Below are positions 47,287 to 56,685 of a stretch of 64,000 bases of DNA, piece after piece. This stretch comes from Mesorhizobium sp. B2-8-5 (GTDB lineage Bacteria > Pseudomonadota > Alphaproteobacteria > Rhizobiales > Rhizobiaceae): the NCBI RefSeq assembly GCF_006440675.2, contig NZ_CP083951.1:5365501-5429500 (forward strand), given 5' to 3'. Positions within the stretch are counted from its first letter, which is position 1. Every line of letters starts with the position of its first letter. The notes beneath the pieces are model-generated. The model was not told the origin of the DNA. It worked only from the letters and a program-made list of their open reading frames with translations, and did not search any database. Both the position numbers and the translations under genes were made by a program.

Positions 47287-47801
47287 TTCTCGACGATCCT
47301 CAGCGAGCGGCGGCGCAATGTGTCGTCGAGCAATCCTCGCAATTCCTCGCGGCCGCGCGCGATGCGCGACATCAGCGTGCCGGCCGGCACGCCAAGGATG
47401 TTGGCTGCCTCGGCATAGGAAAAGCCCTCGATGGCGACCATCACCAAGGCCGCGCGGCGATCGGGGCTGATCGCCTGCAAGGCATCCATGATCTCGCGCG
47501 AAGCGATGGTCTCGACCTGATCGGCGGGCGCGGACTGGGCCTCACCGGCTTCGAGAGGCAATATCGCCGCCTCGCCGCGCCGGTTGACCTTGCGCATCTG
47601 GTCGATGAACAAGTGATGCATGATCGTAAACAGCCACCTCCGGGGGCTCTCTCCAGTCTGCCAGTTGTCGAGCCGCACAAGCGCCCGCTCCAGGCAATCC
47701 TGGACGAGATCGTCGGCGGAATCGCGGTCGCGCAGCAGCGAGCGCGCATAGCGCCGCAACCGCGGTATTTCGCTCAGGATCGCTGCCTTCTTGTCGTCCA
47801 T
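47283..47801 (-). CDS. ECF-type RNA polymerase sigma factor
   Basis: A 172-residue extracytoplasmic-function sigma factor. Region 2 is ARSLLRDRDSADDLVQDCLE followed by PRRWLFTIMHHLFIDQMRK. Region 4 is VMVAIEGFSYAEAANILGVP and GTLMSRIARGREELRG. It pairs with the membrane anti-sigma gene downstream (4-base overlap). Target promoters are not evident; its own upstream region holds a GCGCC/GGCGC inverted repeat but no clear ECF consensus at good spacing. Confidence 0.92.
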   Translation of the reverse strand: MDDKKAAILSEIPRLRRYARSLLRDRDSADDLVQDCLERALVRLDNWQTGESPRRWLFTIMHHLFIDQMRKVNRRGEAAILPLEAGEAQSAPADQVETIASREIMDALQAISPDRRAALVMVAIEGFSYAEAANILGVPAGTLMSRIARGREELRGLLDDTLRRRSLRIVEK

Positions 47802-47971
47802 GACCGCTTGTTTCGAGGTCGCTTTCCATCCCGATAGAACGCGCCTTCCAGGCGCGGTGCAAGCAGTCAGCGCGAAGCGGCCGAACCGCTGCGATTACCC
47901 AAGCAAATGAATAACGAAGGCGTGGGCCGGCTTATTCCCGTTCGAGTCCCAAACCGACTCATTGTTTAATT

Positions 47972-48007
47972 ACGTAAGATACGTATATTGCGTATATCGC
48001 GTATGAG
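47972..48007 (+). promoter_or_regulatory. Four 9-base tandem repeats upstream of the toxin-antitoxin genes
   Basis: Four units of 9 bases follow each other exactly: ACGTAAGAT, ACGTATATT, GCGTATATC, GCGTATGAG. Each begins with a [A/G]CGTA core. They end 7 bases before the antitoxin ATG (the last GAGG also serves as ribosome-binding site). Such an array suits cooperative binding by an antitoxin-toxin complex for autoregulation. Confidence 0.65.
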
Positions 48008-48014
48008 GCAATCG

Positions 48015-48266
48015 ATGAAACAATTCACCTTTTCAGACATGAACCGCGTATCGGGCGAAATCCTCGAAACAGCAATGATCGAGCCTGTCGCGCTGACAAA
48101 ACGCGGCAAGGAAAAGCTGATCATCCTGTCGGCCAGGCAATACCGGCAACTCGTTGGTTCGTCTCATGCCGCGGCTTACACGCTCGAGAATGCGCCTGAC
48201 GAGATCCACAACGAACTGATGTCGGGGTTGGAAGCCATCATACGTGGCGATGAGCCGGATGTTTAA
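48015..48266 (+). CDS. Phd/YefM-type antitoxin
   Basis: An 83-residue protein starting MKQFTFSDMNRVSGEILETA, the DNA-binding domain of Phd/YefM antitoxins, with PVALTKRGKEKLIILSA following. The C-terminal part (AAYTLENAPDEIHNELMSGL) would wrap the toxin. The ATG at 48015 has GAGG 5 bases upstream; earlier ATGs are unlikely. Its stop overlaps the toxin start region. Confidence 0.85.
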   Translation: MKQFTFSDMNRVSGEILETAMIEPVALTKRGKEKLIILSARQYRQLVGSSHAAAYTLENAPDEIHNELMSGLEAIIRGDEPDV

Positions 48267-48654
48267 GCCCGGCGATCTGCTTCGATATTACTATTTGTGG
48301 GCACGGCAGGCTGACGCTGGTGAGGAGTCCGGCCGCAAAGCGCGCCCTGTCTGCATCGTGGTCAGAACGCCGACTACGCCGGCAGCGCTGTTCCTGTTCC
48401 CGCTCACCTCGCAGCAACCCCACGCGACCCGCACTTATATTGCCATCAGTGAGATCGAGTGTCGTAGGGGCGGCCTCGATTTTCCGTCATGGCTGATCCT
48501 CGACGAGTACAACCGTGCGCGTGTTGACGAAGCTTACGACCTCGTGACGACGAAGCCGATCGGTTCCTTCAGTCCGGCATTCGTCCGCAAGATTGCTGGC
48601 CTCATCAAAGAGGCAGCCGAAGAGCGCCGCCTGCGCGGCGTTGTCCGGAAATAG
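48250..48654 (+). CDS. PemK/MazF-like toxin
   Basis: A 134-residue protein with features of MazF/PemK endoribonuclease folds: FKPGDLLRYYYLW, then GRKARPVCIVVRTP and LFLFPLTSQQP on the core strands, and WLILDEYNRARVDEAYDL near the usual second motif. It overlaps the antitoxin gene by 17 bases. An mRNA interferase role is likely from context but sequence similarity to well-known PemK is moderate. The start may be at 48250 or 48259. Confidence 0.72.
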   Translation: MSRMFKPGDLLRYYYLWARQADAGEESGRKARPVCIVVRTPTTPAALFLFPLTSQQPHATRTYIAISEIECRRGGLDFPSWLILDEYNRARVDEAYDLVTTKPIGSFSPAFVRKIAGLIKEAAEERRLRGVVRK

Positions 48655-48682
48655 TGGCAGCAGTCCAGGAAACCCCAGACTT

Positions 48683-51454
48683 TCACCCTTTCCTCGCCCC
48701 CCGCGTCAGCAGCCGCTGGTAGAACAGGCCGATGCCGATCAGCACGGCGCCGAGGCCGATGAAGGAGAGCGCGCGCAGCACGCCTTCCAGCTCCGACATA
48801 TCGAACAGGAAGACTTTCAGCACCGCGACCGCGATCAGCACCGCGGAGCCGATGCGCAGCACTTGCGACTTCAGCCAGACGCCGGCGGTAAGCAACGCAA
48901 CGCCGATGACCAGCCAGAGCGCCGAGTAAGTGTAGGTCTCGAGCTGGCCAAGCCCGCTCCACAAGGCGATGAACTCGCCTTTGAACAGGCGGCGCACCGA
49001 AAGCGTGGCATAGGCGAAGGCAAGCAGCGAGGCGATCAGCGCCAGCATCGCCGCATACCATCTCGGACGCTTGTCGCGGACATAGAGCGCCAGCGCGCCC
49101 GCCGCGATCGCCGGCAGCAGATAGGCGAGGAACAAAAGGTTGAAGACAGGAATCGTGCCGGTCGACTCGTCCGTCAGCAGCGGGTTCAGCACCACGAAAT
49201 GCTGCACGGCGATCAGGCCCGCCGAGATCACGCCGGCGGCCATCGAGCCATAGCGCAGCACCGAGCTTGGCGAGCGCATGTCGATGGCGACCAGCATGGC
49301 GCCGGCGCCGAGCGCGATCAGCGTGTAGATCGCCTGTTCGGCAAGGGTCACGGTGCCGGTGTCGATGACGCCACCATGCATGGCGTGGCGCACCAGCATG
49401 GCGATGGTGAGCAGCGCGAACAGCGCCGAGGCTGCCTCCATGGCAAGGCGCGGCCGGCCATTGGTGGTGCGGGCGAGTTGCCAGGCGGCGAAGCCGAAGG
49501 CGAGCGCCGGCACGCCGTAGCCAGGCAGCAGCCAGTTGAAGACCGGCGCCCTGGACAGAAACGCCGCGCCGACGATGGTCGGATCGAAGGCGACACGGGC
49601 GAGAACGGCGACCGCCGCGCCCACCGCGACCCAGCCCAGCACGGGGTAGGACCGCCAGCGCGTGGCCAGCGCCGGCACGACAGCGGCGGCGCCCAGGAGC
49701 ACTGTCGTCCAGCCGGAACCGAAGGCCATGTGCAGCATCGACAGGCCGGCGAAGCCGGCGCCGCCAAGCGCGAAGGACACAGCCGGGCCGCCGGTCAACG
49801 GCGGCTCCTCGGCGCGCGCGATCCATTCACCGCCGGCGGCAAATGCGAGCACCAGCAACAGCGCCGGCAACGCGTAGCCGAGGTCGCGGTCGATATCGCC
49901 GAAGGTAAGCCACAGCGCGGTGAGCACCGTCAGCGGAGCAATGACGCCCCAGGCGGCCCAGCAGGCCGCGCGCGGCGAAGCGGTGGCGGCAAAGCGGCGC
50001 GCCGCCCAGAAACCGGCCGCGAGGAAGATCAGGCCAAGCGCGATGCCGATGCGGAAAGTAAGCGTGTCGGACGACGCCAGGGGCTGAGCGTCCAGCCCGA
50101 TATCGAGCGCATTTGCGGCGATCGTGGCGGGCGGGATGATGCCGAGATAGATCAGCACTGTCGCGATGCCGGCGGCGAAGACCAGCGGCAGCGCGCGCGG
50201 CCGGCAGAGCGCCACCGCGACCAGCGCGGCCAAAAGGACCGCGCCGTGCAAGGCATCGCCGGCGCTGGCAAAGGCCGGATCGACGGACAGGCCAAGCGCG
50301 CTCAAGGCGATGAAGAAGCCGGGCACGATCGACGGCCAGTCGAAGCCGCGCGCCGCATCGTCGCGGCCAGTAACCAAGAAAAGGCCGAGCCAGACGAAAG
50401 CCAGCACGGCGAGCGTCGCCAGGCTGATGAACAGGACGGCGGCAAGATTCACGTCCGGCGCGTCGACCATGTAAAGAATGGTCCAGATGCCGGTGCCGGC
50501 GAAAGCGGCGGCAACCAATGCCCTCCAGTCGCGGATGCGGGCGATTGCCGCCGTGGCGGCGAGCACGATCGCCAGATAGACGAACAGCGCCCAGGGATTG
50601 GGCGCCTGCGAGGCGACCAGCGCCGGCGTGACCATGGCGCCGACGAGGCCGATGCCGGCCAGCGCCAGGCCATGCAGGAGCGATGCGCCAATGGTCGCGA
50701 CGCCGACGGCGCCAAGCAGCAGGAAGGCCGTCGCCGGACCGATGAAGCCATAGATGCCGTGCGCGGCGTAGACCGTGCCGAACAGGATGAAGGCGCCCGC
50801 CCCGGTCAGGATCGCGGGGATGTAGGCGCCGGCGGCGCCTTGCACCGGCACCTTGAAGCCGGTGCGACGGATGAATTCGGCGCCGCCAATCAGCACCAGG
50901 CCGAGGATGCCGGCCATCGTCAGGCGCACGCCGGGGCCGAAGATGCCGGCTTCGATTGTGTAGCGGATCAGGAACAGGCCGCCCAGCGCCAGTGCGATGC
51001 CGCCGACCCAGACCGCCCAACGCGTGCCCAGCGCCGTCTCGACATCGCTCTGGCGCGCCGCCTTCGCGGGCGCGGGCGGTTCTGCTCCGGGCGTCTCGGT
51101 GGCTGAGACAGGTTGCGCCGGTTCGGACGGCCCGGCGGATTGCGCCGCGGCCGCCTGGGCTTTCGTCCAAGGTCCTGCCGCTGCCGCCTCTTCGGCCGCC
51201 TCGGGCTTCGCAGCGATCTCTTCGGCCGCGCCGTTCGCCGACCGCGCGGCAGGCGCCGCGGCTGCCTTGGCCTCCTCGGGAAGACCCTCCTGCGTGGCGT
51301 CCGCCGCCTTGGGCGCGGACAGCGAAGCGCCCGACTGCACCAGGCGGCGCAGGACGCCGAGCTCGCGCTCGACCAGCGCGATGCGGTTCTGCTGGCGTGA
51401 AACGATGACGAAAAGAGCTATGACGGCGGCAATGGCGATCAGGCTGAAAAACAT
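48683..51454 (-). CDS. DUF2339 large polytopic membrane protein
   Basis: A 923-residue inner-membrane protein of the DUF2339 family. An N-terminal helix (FFSLIAIAAVIALFVIV) and a short coiled coil are followed by an Ala/Pro/Glu-rich linker (residues about 45-135). Then come some 25 hydrophobic helices, starting LGTRWAVWVGGIALALGGLF, to the end. The function is unknown; it may transport or sense the cell envelope. The ATG at 51454 has GAGGG upstream. The gene stands alone between a toxin-antitoxin module and a NUDIX gene. Confidence 0.88.
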   Translation of the reverse strand: MFFSLIAIAAVIALFVIVSRQQNRIALVERELGVLRRLVQSGASLSAPKAADATQEGLPEEAKAAAAPAARSANGAAEEIAAKPEAAEEAAAAGPWTKAQAAAAQSAGPSEPAQPVSATETPGAEPPAPAKAARQSDVETALGTRWAVWVGGIALALGGLFLIRYTIEAGIFGPGVRLTMAGILGLVLIGGAEFIRRTGFKVPVQGAAGAYIPAILTGAGAFILFGTVYAAHGIYGFIGPATAFLLLGAVGVATIGASLLHGLALAGIGLVGAMVTPALVASQAPNPWALFVYLAIVLAATAAIARIRDWRALVAAAFAGTGIWTILYMVDAPDVNLAAVLFISLATLAVLAFVWLGLFLVTGRDDAARGFDWPSIVPGFFIALSALGLSVDPAFASAGDALHGAVLLAALVAVALCRPRALPLVFAAGIATVLIYLGIIPPATIAANALDIGLDAQPLASSDTLTFRIGIALGLIFLAAGFWAARRFAATASPRAACWAAWGVIAPLTVLTALWLTFGDIDRDLGYALPALLLVLAFAAGGEWIARAEEPPLTGGPAVSFALGGAGFAGLSMLHMAFGSGWTTVLLGAAAVVPALATRWRSYPVLGWVAVGAAVAVLARVAFDPTIVGAAFLSRAPVFNWLLPGYGVPALAFGFAAWQLARTTNGRPRLAMEAASALFALLTIAMLVRHAMHGGVIDTGTVTLAEQAIYTLIALGAGAMLVAIDMRSPSSVLRYGSMAAGVISAGLIAVQHFVVLNPLLTDESTGTIPVFNLLFLAYLLPAIAAGALALYVRDKRPRWYAAMLALIASLLAFAYATLSVRRLFKGEFIALWSGLGQLETYTYSALWLVIGVALLTAGVWLKSQVLRIGSAVLIAVAVLKVFLFDMSELEGVLRALSFIGLGAVLIGIGLFYQRLLTRGARKG

Positions 51455-51715
51455 GGCGGTTTCCCTCAAAACCAAACCAGTCGTGGCCAACAAATGCGGC
51501 GATGAGACGGCTGGTCGAAATCAGCGTCTTGCTGGCTAACAAGATCGGGCCGACTGACAAGATCGAGCATGTTTCGTCGCCGATTGCCAGCAACTTGCCG
51601 GTTCATCCCATGCCGGGCCGCCGGGCTGACGGCATTGCCGACGGGACTGCGTGACCTCAGCCGCGAAATACTCGTGCTATTCTCGCGCGGGCGAGAAGAT
51701 GCCGCGAGGTGACCG

Positions 51716-52180
51716 ATGCCGCAGAAAAGCGCGGGCCTGCTGATCCACAGGCGCATTGCCGGTGTGTTCGAATTCCTGCTCGTCCACCCGGGCGGGCCGT
51801 TCTGGGCAAGAAAGGATGAAGGCGCGTGGTCCATCCCGAAAGGACTAATCGGCGACAATGAGGATGAGCTGGAGGCCGCCAAACGCGAGGCCGAAGAGGA
51901 GCTCGGCGTCGCCGTCGCCGGCGATTTCCGGCCGCTCGGCGGCTACAAGCAGCCGGGCGGCAAGATCGTCATCGCGTGGAGCGTCGAGGCCGACATCGAT
52001 ACTGATGCCATCAGGAGCAACATGTTCACCCTGGAATGGCCGCCAAAATCGGGACGCATGAAGGAATTCCCGGAAGTGGATCGAGCCGGCTGGTTTCCAT
52101 TGCCCGAAGCCGGGCTCAAGATCCTGAAGGGCCAGCGCGCCATGCTCGACGATTTCCTGGAGAAACGCGGCGCGGACTAA
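51716..52180 (+). CDS. NUDIX hydrolase
   Basis: A 154-residue NUDIX protein. The signature is close to canonical: PKGLIGDNEDELEAAKREA followed by EEELGVAV. It begins SAGLLIHRRIAGVFEFLLVH and has FWARKDEGAWSIPKG, typical of YjhB/diadenosine-type family members. ATG 51716 fits; GAGG precedes it. It is convergent with recO, separated by 8 bases. Confidence 0.88.
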   Translation: MPQKSAGLLIHRRIAGVFEFLLVHPGGPFWARKDEGAWSIPKGLIGDNEDELEAAKREAEEELGVAVAGDFRPLGGYKQPGGKIVIAWSVEADIDTDAIRSNMFTLEWPPKSGRMKEFPEVDRAGWFPLPEAGLKILKGQRAMLDDFLEKRGAD

Positions 52181-52188
52181 GTGCCTTG

Positions 52189-52947
52189 CTATCCTGCTTC
52201 GCCCGCAATCGCCTTCACCGCCGTATGATGCCGGCGCAGCGCGGCCAGGAAGCCGGCGCGGGAGTCGGGCGGCTCGAGGCCCCGCGGCTCGTAGACATGG
52301 CGGGTGAAGAAGAAGCCGGTCAGCCGGAAGGCATCTTCCAGTGCTGCAGCATCGGCGCGCAGGCCGGAACCGCGTTGCAGGAAGGCGGGCAGCGCCAGCA
52401 TCTTGTCATGCCAGGCCGCACCGGCTTCGCGCGACACGGCGCGTCCGGATCTCGGCGAGACATAGGCGAGATCCTGCCTGGAGCCGGTCGCCGCGCACTG
52501 GCTGAGGTCGAGGCCGAAGCCCAATTCATCGAGGATGAGCAACTCGAAGCGCGCCACCAGCTCGCCCGCCGCGTCGGCATCGCCCAGATGGGAGATCATC
52601 ACGGCAAGCGCCTCGTAAAGGCCGCCATGGGCATCGCGCTCGGGCAGGAGCCTGAGATGCGCGGCCATGGTCAGCAGGCCGTAGACGGCGACCGCACTGT
52701 CCATCAGCCGCGCGGCGTTCATCTCGATCGCCTCGGCCTGGAAGATACCCAGATGCTCGTCGAGCCGAGCCCGCCACAGAAGGTCGACGCGGTTGCCGGG
52801 CTGCAGTACCGGCTGCTGCTTGCGCGAGCGCCCTCCCCGCACCAGTCCGAGATGGCGGCCATGCGCGCGCGTCATCACCTCGAGGATGGCGCTGGTTTCG
52901 CCATGCTTGCGAGTGCCGAGAACTATTCCCTCGTCGCGCCATTCCAT
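52189..52947 (-). CDS. recO: DNA repair protein RecO
   Basis: A 252-residue recombination mediator that helps RecA load in the RecFOR pathway. The OB-fold N-terminal domain starts [20 protein letters not shown], followed by [16 protein letters not shown] and [12 protein letters not shown]. The helical C-terminal domain lacks the Cys4 zinc site found in some RecO proteins. It is the last gene of the rnc-era-recO group, 57 bases after era. Confidence 0.93.
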   Translation of the reverse strand: MEWRDEGIVLGTRKHGETSAILEVMTRAHGRHLGLVRGGRSRKQQPVLQPGNRVDLLWRARLDEHLGIFQAEAIEMNAARLMDSAVAVYGLLTMAAHLRLLPERDAHGGLYEALAVMISHLGDADAAGELVARFELLILDELGFGLDLSQCAATGSRQDLAYVSPRSGRAVSREAGAAWHDKMLALPAFLQRGSGLRADAAALEDAFRLTGFFFTRHVYEPRGLEPPDSRAGFLAALRRHHTAVKAIAGEAG

Positions 52948-53004
52948 GGGCGGAGCTTTTCACCTGTTGCGCGGCGAAATCAAGTTGGAGCGACGCAAAC
53001 CGGC

Positions 53005-53925
53005 TTACCCCGGAAACTCCAGCCCCATCTCGCGGTAGCGCTCGGGGTCGTCGCCCCAATTCTCGCGCACCTTCACGAACAGGAAGAGATGCACCTTCTG
53101 CTCCAGAATGGCAGCAATCTCCATCCGCGCGGCCTGCCCGATGGCGCGGATCGTCTCGCCCTTGTGGCCGAGCACGATCTTCTTCTGGCTGTCGCGCTCG
53201 ACATAGATGACCTGCTCGATGCGCACCGAGCCGTCCTTCTTCTCTTCCCATTTCTCGGTTTCGATATGGGAGGAATAGGGAAGCTCCTGATGGAGCCTGA
53301 GATAAAGCTTTTCTCGGGTGATCTCGGCCGCGAGCTGGCGCATCGGCAGGTCCGAGATCTGGTCTTCCGGATAGTACCAGGGCCCCAAGGGAAGCGTCTC
53401 GGCGAGATAGTCGAGCAGGTCCTTGCAGCCGGAGCCGGTGAGCGCGGAGACCATGAAGGTGCGCTTGAACGGAACGCGTTCGTTCGCTGTCGCGGCCAGC
53501 GCAAGAAGCGTTTCCGGCTTGACGCGGTCGACCTTGTTGAGGACCAGAAGCATCGGCTGCCGGACGTCCTTCAGCCGGTCGAGGATGGCATCGGCGTCAC
53601 CCTTGATGCCGCGCTCGGCGTCGATCAGCAGCACCACGACATCCGCGTCCTTGGCGCCGCCCCAGGCGGTGGTCACCATCGCGGTGTCCAGCCGCCGCTT
53701 CGGCTTGAAGATGCCGGGCGTGTCGACGAAGACGATCTGCGCGTTGTCATGCGTGGCGATGCCGCGCACGATGGCGCGGGTGGTCTGCACCTTGTGGGTG
53801 ACGATCGACACCTTGGCGCCGACAAGCTGGTTGACCAGCGTCGACTTGCCGGCATTGGGCGCGCCGATCAGCGCGACGAAGCCGGAGCGGGTGTTGGGGG
53901 GCTCGGGGGATTGGTTTGCGGTCAT
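53005..53925 (-). CDS. era: GTPase Era
   Basis: A 306-residue Era GTPase for 16S rRNA/30S assembly. GTP-binding motifs are G1 IGAPNAGKST (residues 20-29), G3 FVDTPG, and G4 LNKVD. The C-terminal KH domain has IVLGHKGETIRAIGQAAR. The ATG at 53925 overlaps the stop of rnc in ATGA. An N-terminal extension seen in other rhizobial Era proteins is short (about 14 residues). Confidence 0.96.
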   Translation of the reverse strand: MTANQSPEPPNTRSGFVALIGAPNAGKSTLVNQLVGAKVSIVTHKVQTTRAIVRGIATHDNAQIVFVDTPGIFKPKRRLDTAMVTTAWGGAKDADVVVLLIDAERGIKGDADAILDRLKDVRQPMLLVLNKVDRVKPETLLALAATANERVPFKRTFMVSALTGSGCKDLLDYLAETLPLGPWYYPEDQISDLPMRQLAAEITREKLYLRLHQELPYSSHIETEKWEEKKDGSVRIEQVIYVERDSQKKIVLGHKGETIRAIGQAARMEIAAILEQKVHLFLFVKVRENWGDDPERYREMGLEFPG

Positions 53926-54638
53926 GCCGCGCTCCATACGCCCTCGCGCAGCAAAAGAGTAGCCGCCGCTGCCTGCTCGGCCTCGCGCTTGGAGCGGCCG
54001 CTGCCGGTCGCGGGAGCAAAAGAGCCGACCTCGACGCTGACCGTGAACAGCGGATCGTGGTCCGGTCCCTCGCGGCCGTCGATGCGGTAGGCCGGCACGG
54101 CGCCGGCGGCCGCCTGGTGCGCCCACTCCTGCAATTCGGTCTTGGCGTCGCGCCGCGCAGCCCCTGTCGCTTGCGAGCGCGGCCGCCAGTAGCGGTGGAT
54201 GAACGCACGCGCCGCGTCCAGCCCGCCGTCGAGGTAGAGCACGGCTATCAGCGATTCCAGAGCATCGGCGCGTAGATTGGTGCGCTTGCGTCCCTCGAGA
54301 TTGCGCACATCGGAACCGGCGCGCACGAGTTCCGGCAGGCCGATCTGTTCGGAGATTTCCGAGAGCGCCTCGGCATTGACCAGCGCGTTGAGACGCAGCG
54401 AAAGCTCGCCCTCGGCGGCATCGGGAAAGGCCGCGAGCAGCATGTCGGCCACGACAAGGCCGAGAACGCGGTCACCCAGGAATTCGAAACGCTCGTAGTC
54501 GACGCCGGCATGGGTCGAACGGGCGCTGGCATGGGTCAGCGCCCGCTGCAGGCGCTGAGGGTCGGCGAAGACATGGCCGGTGCGCTCGACAAGCGCTTCG
54601 GCGAGGGCATCGGCGGTCAAACGCTTGCTGGCCGCCAT
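53922..54638 (-). CDS. rnc: Ribonuclease III
   Basis: A 238-residue double-stranded RNA endonuclease. The catalytic signature YERFEFLGDRVLGLVVADM is at residues 48-66. An intact dsRNA-binding domain is at about residues 160-230 (AKTELQEWAHQ, TVSVEVGSFAPATGSGRSKR, EAEQAAAATLLL). It sits between lepB and era, the usual order in Rhizobiales. Overlaps era by 4 bases. Confidence 0.96.
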   Translation of the reverse strand: MAASKRLTADALAEALVERTGHVFADPQRLQRALTHASARSTHAGVDYERFEFLGDRVLGLVVADMLLAAFPDAAEGELSLRLNALVNAEALSEISEQIGLPELVRAGSDVRNLEGRKRTNLRADALESLIAVLYLDGGLDAARAFIHRYWRPRSQATGAARRDAKTELQEWAHQAAAGAVPAYRIDGREGPDHDPLFTVSVEVGSFAPATGSGRSKREAEQAAAATLLLREGVWSAA

Positions 54639-54642
54639 CGCT

Positions 54643-55392
54643 CTAGTGGACGAAATGGAACAGGCGCCCGGCGCGCATCAGCGACGGCCACTTCCAGATC
54701 TCGAGCGGGCTCGCCTTGCCGGCGATCGAAAAGAAGATGACGTTGGCGCGGCCGACAAGGTTCTCGGCCGGCACATAGCCGACGGCAAAGCGGCTGTCGG
54801 AGGAGTTGTCGCGATTGTCGCCCATCATGAAATAGTGCCCGGCCGGCACGACGAATTCGCGCGTGTTGTCGCCGATCGAATCGGAATTGATGTCGAGCGT
54901 GTCGTAGCTGACGCCGTTCGGCAGCGTCTCACGATAGACATCGATCGGCCGGTTTTCCTCGGTGACATCGGGATTGTCGATCTGGCCGGTCTTTACGCGC
55001 GGCACGCCGACGTCATTGATGAAAAGCTGGCCGTCCTTCACCTGGATCTTGTCGCCGGGCAGGCCGACGACGCGCTTGATGTAGTCGACCGACGGATCCG
55101 GCGGGAACTTGAACACCACCACGTCGCCACGCTTGGGCTCGGCGCCCCAGATACGACCCGAGAAGAGATCTGGGCCGAAAGGCAGCGAGTAACGCGAATA
55201 GCCATAGGCCCATTTGGTGACAAAGAGATAGTCGCCTTCGAGCAGCGTCGGGCGCATCGAGCCCGACGGAATGGAGAAAGGCTGGAAGAGCAGCGTGCGG
55301 ATGACGAGCGCGAGCAGCAGAGCCTGGATGATGACGGAGAAGGTTTCACCAAGCCCGCCGGATTTCTTCTGCGATTTTTCAGCCACGCTCAT
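54643..55392 (-). CDS. lepB: Signal peptidase I
   Basis: A 249-residue inner-membrane serine peptidase that removes signal peptides. One helix near residues 17-37 is followed by the catalytic Ser45 in IPSGSMRPTL, the catalytic Lys in YIKRVVGLPGD and the conserved GDNRDNSSDSR. The gene sits 4 bases upstream of rnc. Normal for the alphaproteobacterial form. Confidence 0.96.
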   Translation of the reverse strand: MSVAEKSQKKSGGLGETFSVIIQALLLALVIRTLLFQPFSIPSGSMRPTLLEGDYLFVTKWAYGYSRYSLPFGPDLFSGRIWGAEPKRGDVVVFKFPPDPSVDYIKRVVGLPGDKIQVKDGQLFINDVGVPRVKTGQIDNPDVTEENRPIDVYRETLPNGVSYDTLDINSDSIGDNTREFVVPAGHYFMMGDNRDNSSDSRFAVGYVPAENLVGRANVIFFSIAGKASPLEIWKWPSLMRAGRLFHFVH

Positions 55393-55471
55393 GTCGTCCT
55401 CGATTGTGCGATGTTGGTATAGAGTCTCGGCGGGCGCTGAGCAACGTCATGCCGCTCGTGGTCAAATGGAA

Positions 55472-55885
55472 TCAATGTGGCGCTTGTTCGGCGGGCACTG
55501 CCTCGATGATCACAAAGGCTTGAGCAAGCGGGAAATCGTCGGTGATGGTGAGATGAATCAGCGCACAGTGGCCTTTCGGCAGGATTTTCTCCAGCCTGGC
55601 CGCGGCGCCGCCGGTCAGCGCCATGGTCGGCGCGCCGCTCGGCAGGTTGACCACGCCCATGTCGCGCCAGAACACGCCCTCGGCCATGCCGGTGCCCAAC
55701 GCCTTGGCGCAGGCCTCCTTGGCGGCGAAGCGCTTGGCGTAGGAGGCAGCGCGGGCGGCGCGCTTTTCCGACTTGGCCTGTTCGACCTCGGTATAGATGC
55801 GCTGGACGAAGCGCCGGCCGTGCCGTTCCAGCGATTTTTCGATGCGTCTGATGTCGATCAGGTCGCTGCCGATGCCGATGATCAT
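55472..55885 (-). CDS. acpS: Holo-[acyl-carrier-protein] synthase
   Basis: A 137-residue phosphopantetheinyl transferase that activates acyl carrier protein. The metal-binding [13 protein letters not shown] (Asp8) is at the N-terminus and the second motif [14 protein letters not shown] lies near residue 63. The protein is of normal length. The ATG at 55885 overlaps the stop of the DUF2062 gene in ATGA. It is 79 bases from lepB. Confidence 0.95.
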   Translation of the reverse strand: MIIGIGSDLIDIRRIEKSLERHGRRFVQRIYTEVEQAKSEKRAARAASYAKRFAAKEACAKALGTGMAEGVFWRDMGVVNLPSGAPTMALTGGAAARLEKILPKGHCALIHLTITDDFPLAQAFVIIEAVPAEQAPH

Positions 55886-56469
55886 TCCGCCGGCACTTCC
55901 CGTCCGCCCTGCCGCGCTTTCTTCTCGGCGCGCTCGACCATGCGCTTCCTGCGCTGCTCGCGAAACACGGTCATGCCCCAGCGCGTGATGGCGTAGAACA
56001 CGAGCCCGAAGACGAGGCCAAGCGGCACCGCGCCAATGAGCATCGGCTCCAGAACGGGGTGCCAGAGCTTCGCGAAGGAGAGCTTGTGCATCATTTCGCC
56101 CAGATGCTCGGGCGGGCCGTGCTTCGGCAGGTGCTCATGCAGGAGCAGTTTGCCGGTTTCCCAGGACGCGCCCCACAAAAGCGGGAAGGTCAACGGATTG
56201 CCGAAGAACACGGCGCCGAGCGCCGCCGCGACCAGATTGCCGGCGATGATCCAGCACAAAACGGCAGCGACGATGAAGTGGAAGCCAAGCGGGAAGAAGG
56301 AAGCGAAAACGCCCGCGGCAACGCCGGCAGCGACGGAATGCGGCGTCGCCTTCAGCCGCAGGATGCGTTTGGAGAAATATTGCACGGAACGCGAGAACGA
56401 GCGGCGCGGCCAAAGATAAGTACGCACCCGCTCCAGGAGGCCATCAGGCTCTCGGCGTCGAAAAAGCAC
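55882..56469 (-). CDS. DUF2062 membrane protein
   Basis: A 195-residue inner-membrane protein of the DUF2062 family. It has [20 protein letters not shown] and [20 protein letters not shown] helices, followed by [12 protein letters not shown] and a C-terminal basic tail. No ATG exists near the family start, so GTG at 56469 ([14 protein letters not shown]) is used. The frame stays open far upstream, antisense to the GNAT gene, without sense. Its gene is coupled to acpS. Function unknown. Confidence 0.83.
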   Translation of the reverse strand: MLFRRREPDGLLERVRTYLWPRRSFSRSVQYFSKRILRLKATPHSVAAGVAAGVFASFFPLGFHFIVAAVLCWIIAGNLVAAALGAVFFGNPLTFPLLWGASWETGKLLLHEHLPKHGPPEHLGEMMHKLSFAKLWHPVLEPMLIGAVPLGLVFGLVFYAITRWGMTVFREQRRKRMVERAEKKARQGGREVPAE

Positions 56470-56685
56470 TCTGTTCCAGTTCCCGGTCCAACATGCGCTG
56501 CCCCTGCCACCACCGGGTCGCGCCAAACATATCTTGCGCTTCGATGGCGCAGAAAGGCAACAAGTCTTTGATATAGCGACGGCCAGGCCGCGTAACAACG
56601 AAACGCCGCCGCGATGGTCTGCCGCAGGCTGTAACAACGGCTTCATTCTGGCGAAACTGAGGAGAAGAACCAGGATGCGGAGCCG

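Noticed and set aside
47821..47960. ECF sigma autoregulated promoter
   Set aside because: GGAA and CGTT elements occur but not at the usual spacing, so no promoter is called.
48593..51106. Plus-strand open frame of 837 codons
   Set aside because: Antisense to the DUF2339 gene. Its very high content of Arg, Gly, Gln and His and the lack of any motif or ribosome-binding site mark it as a shadow.
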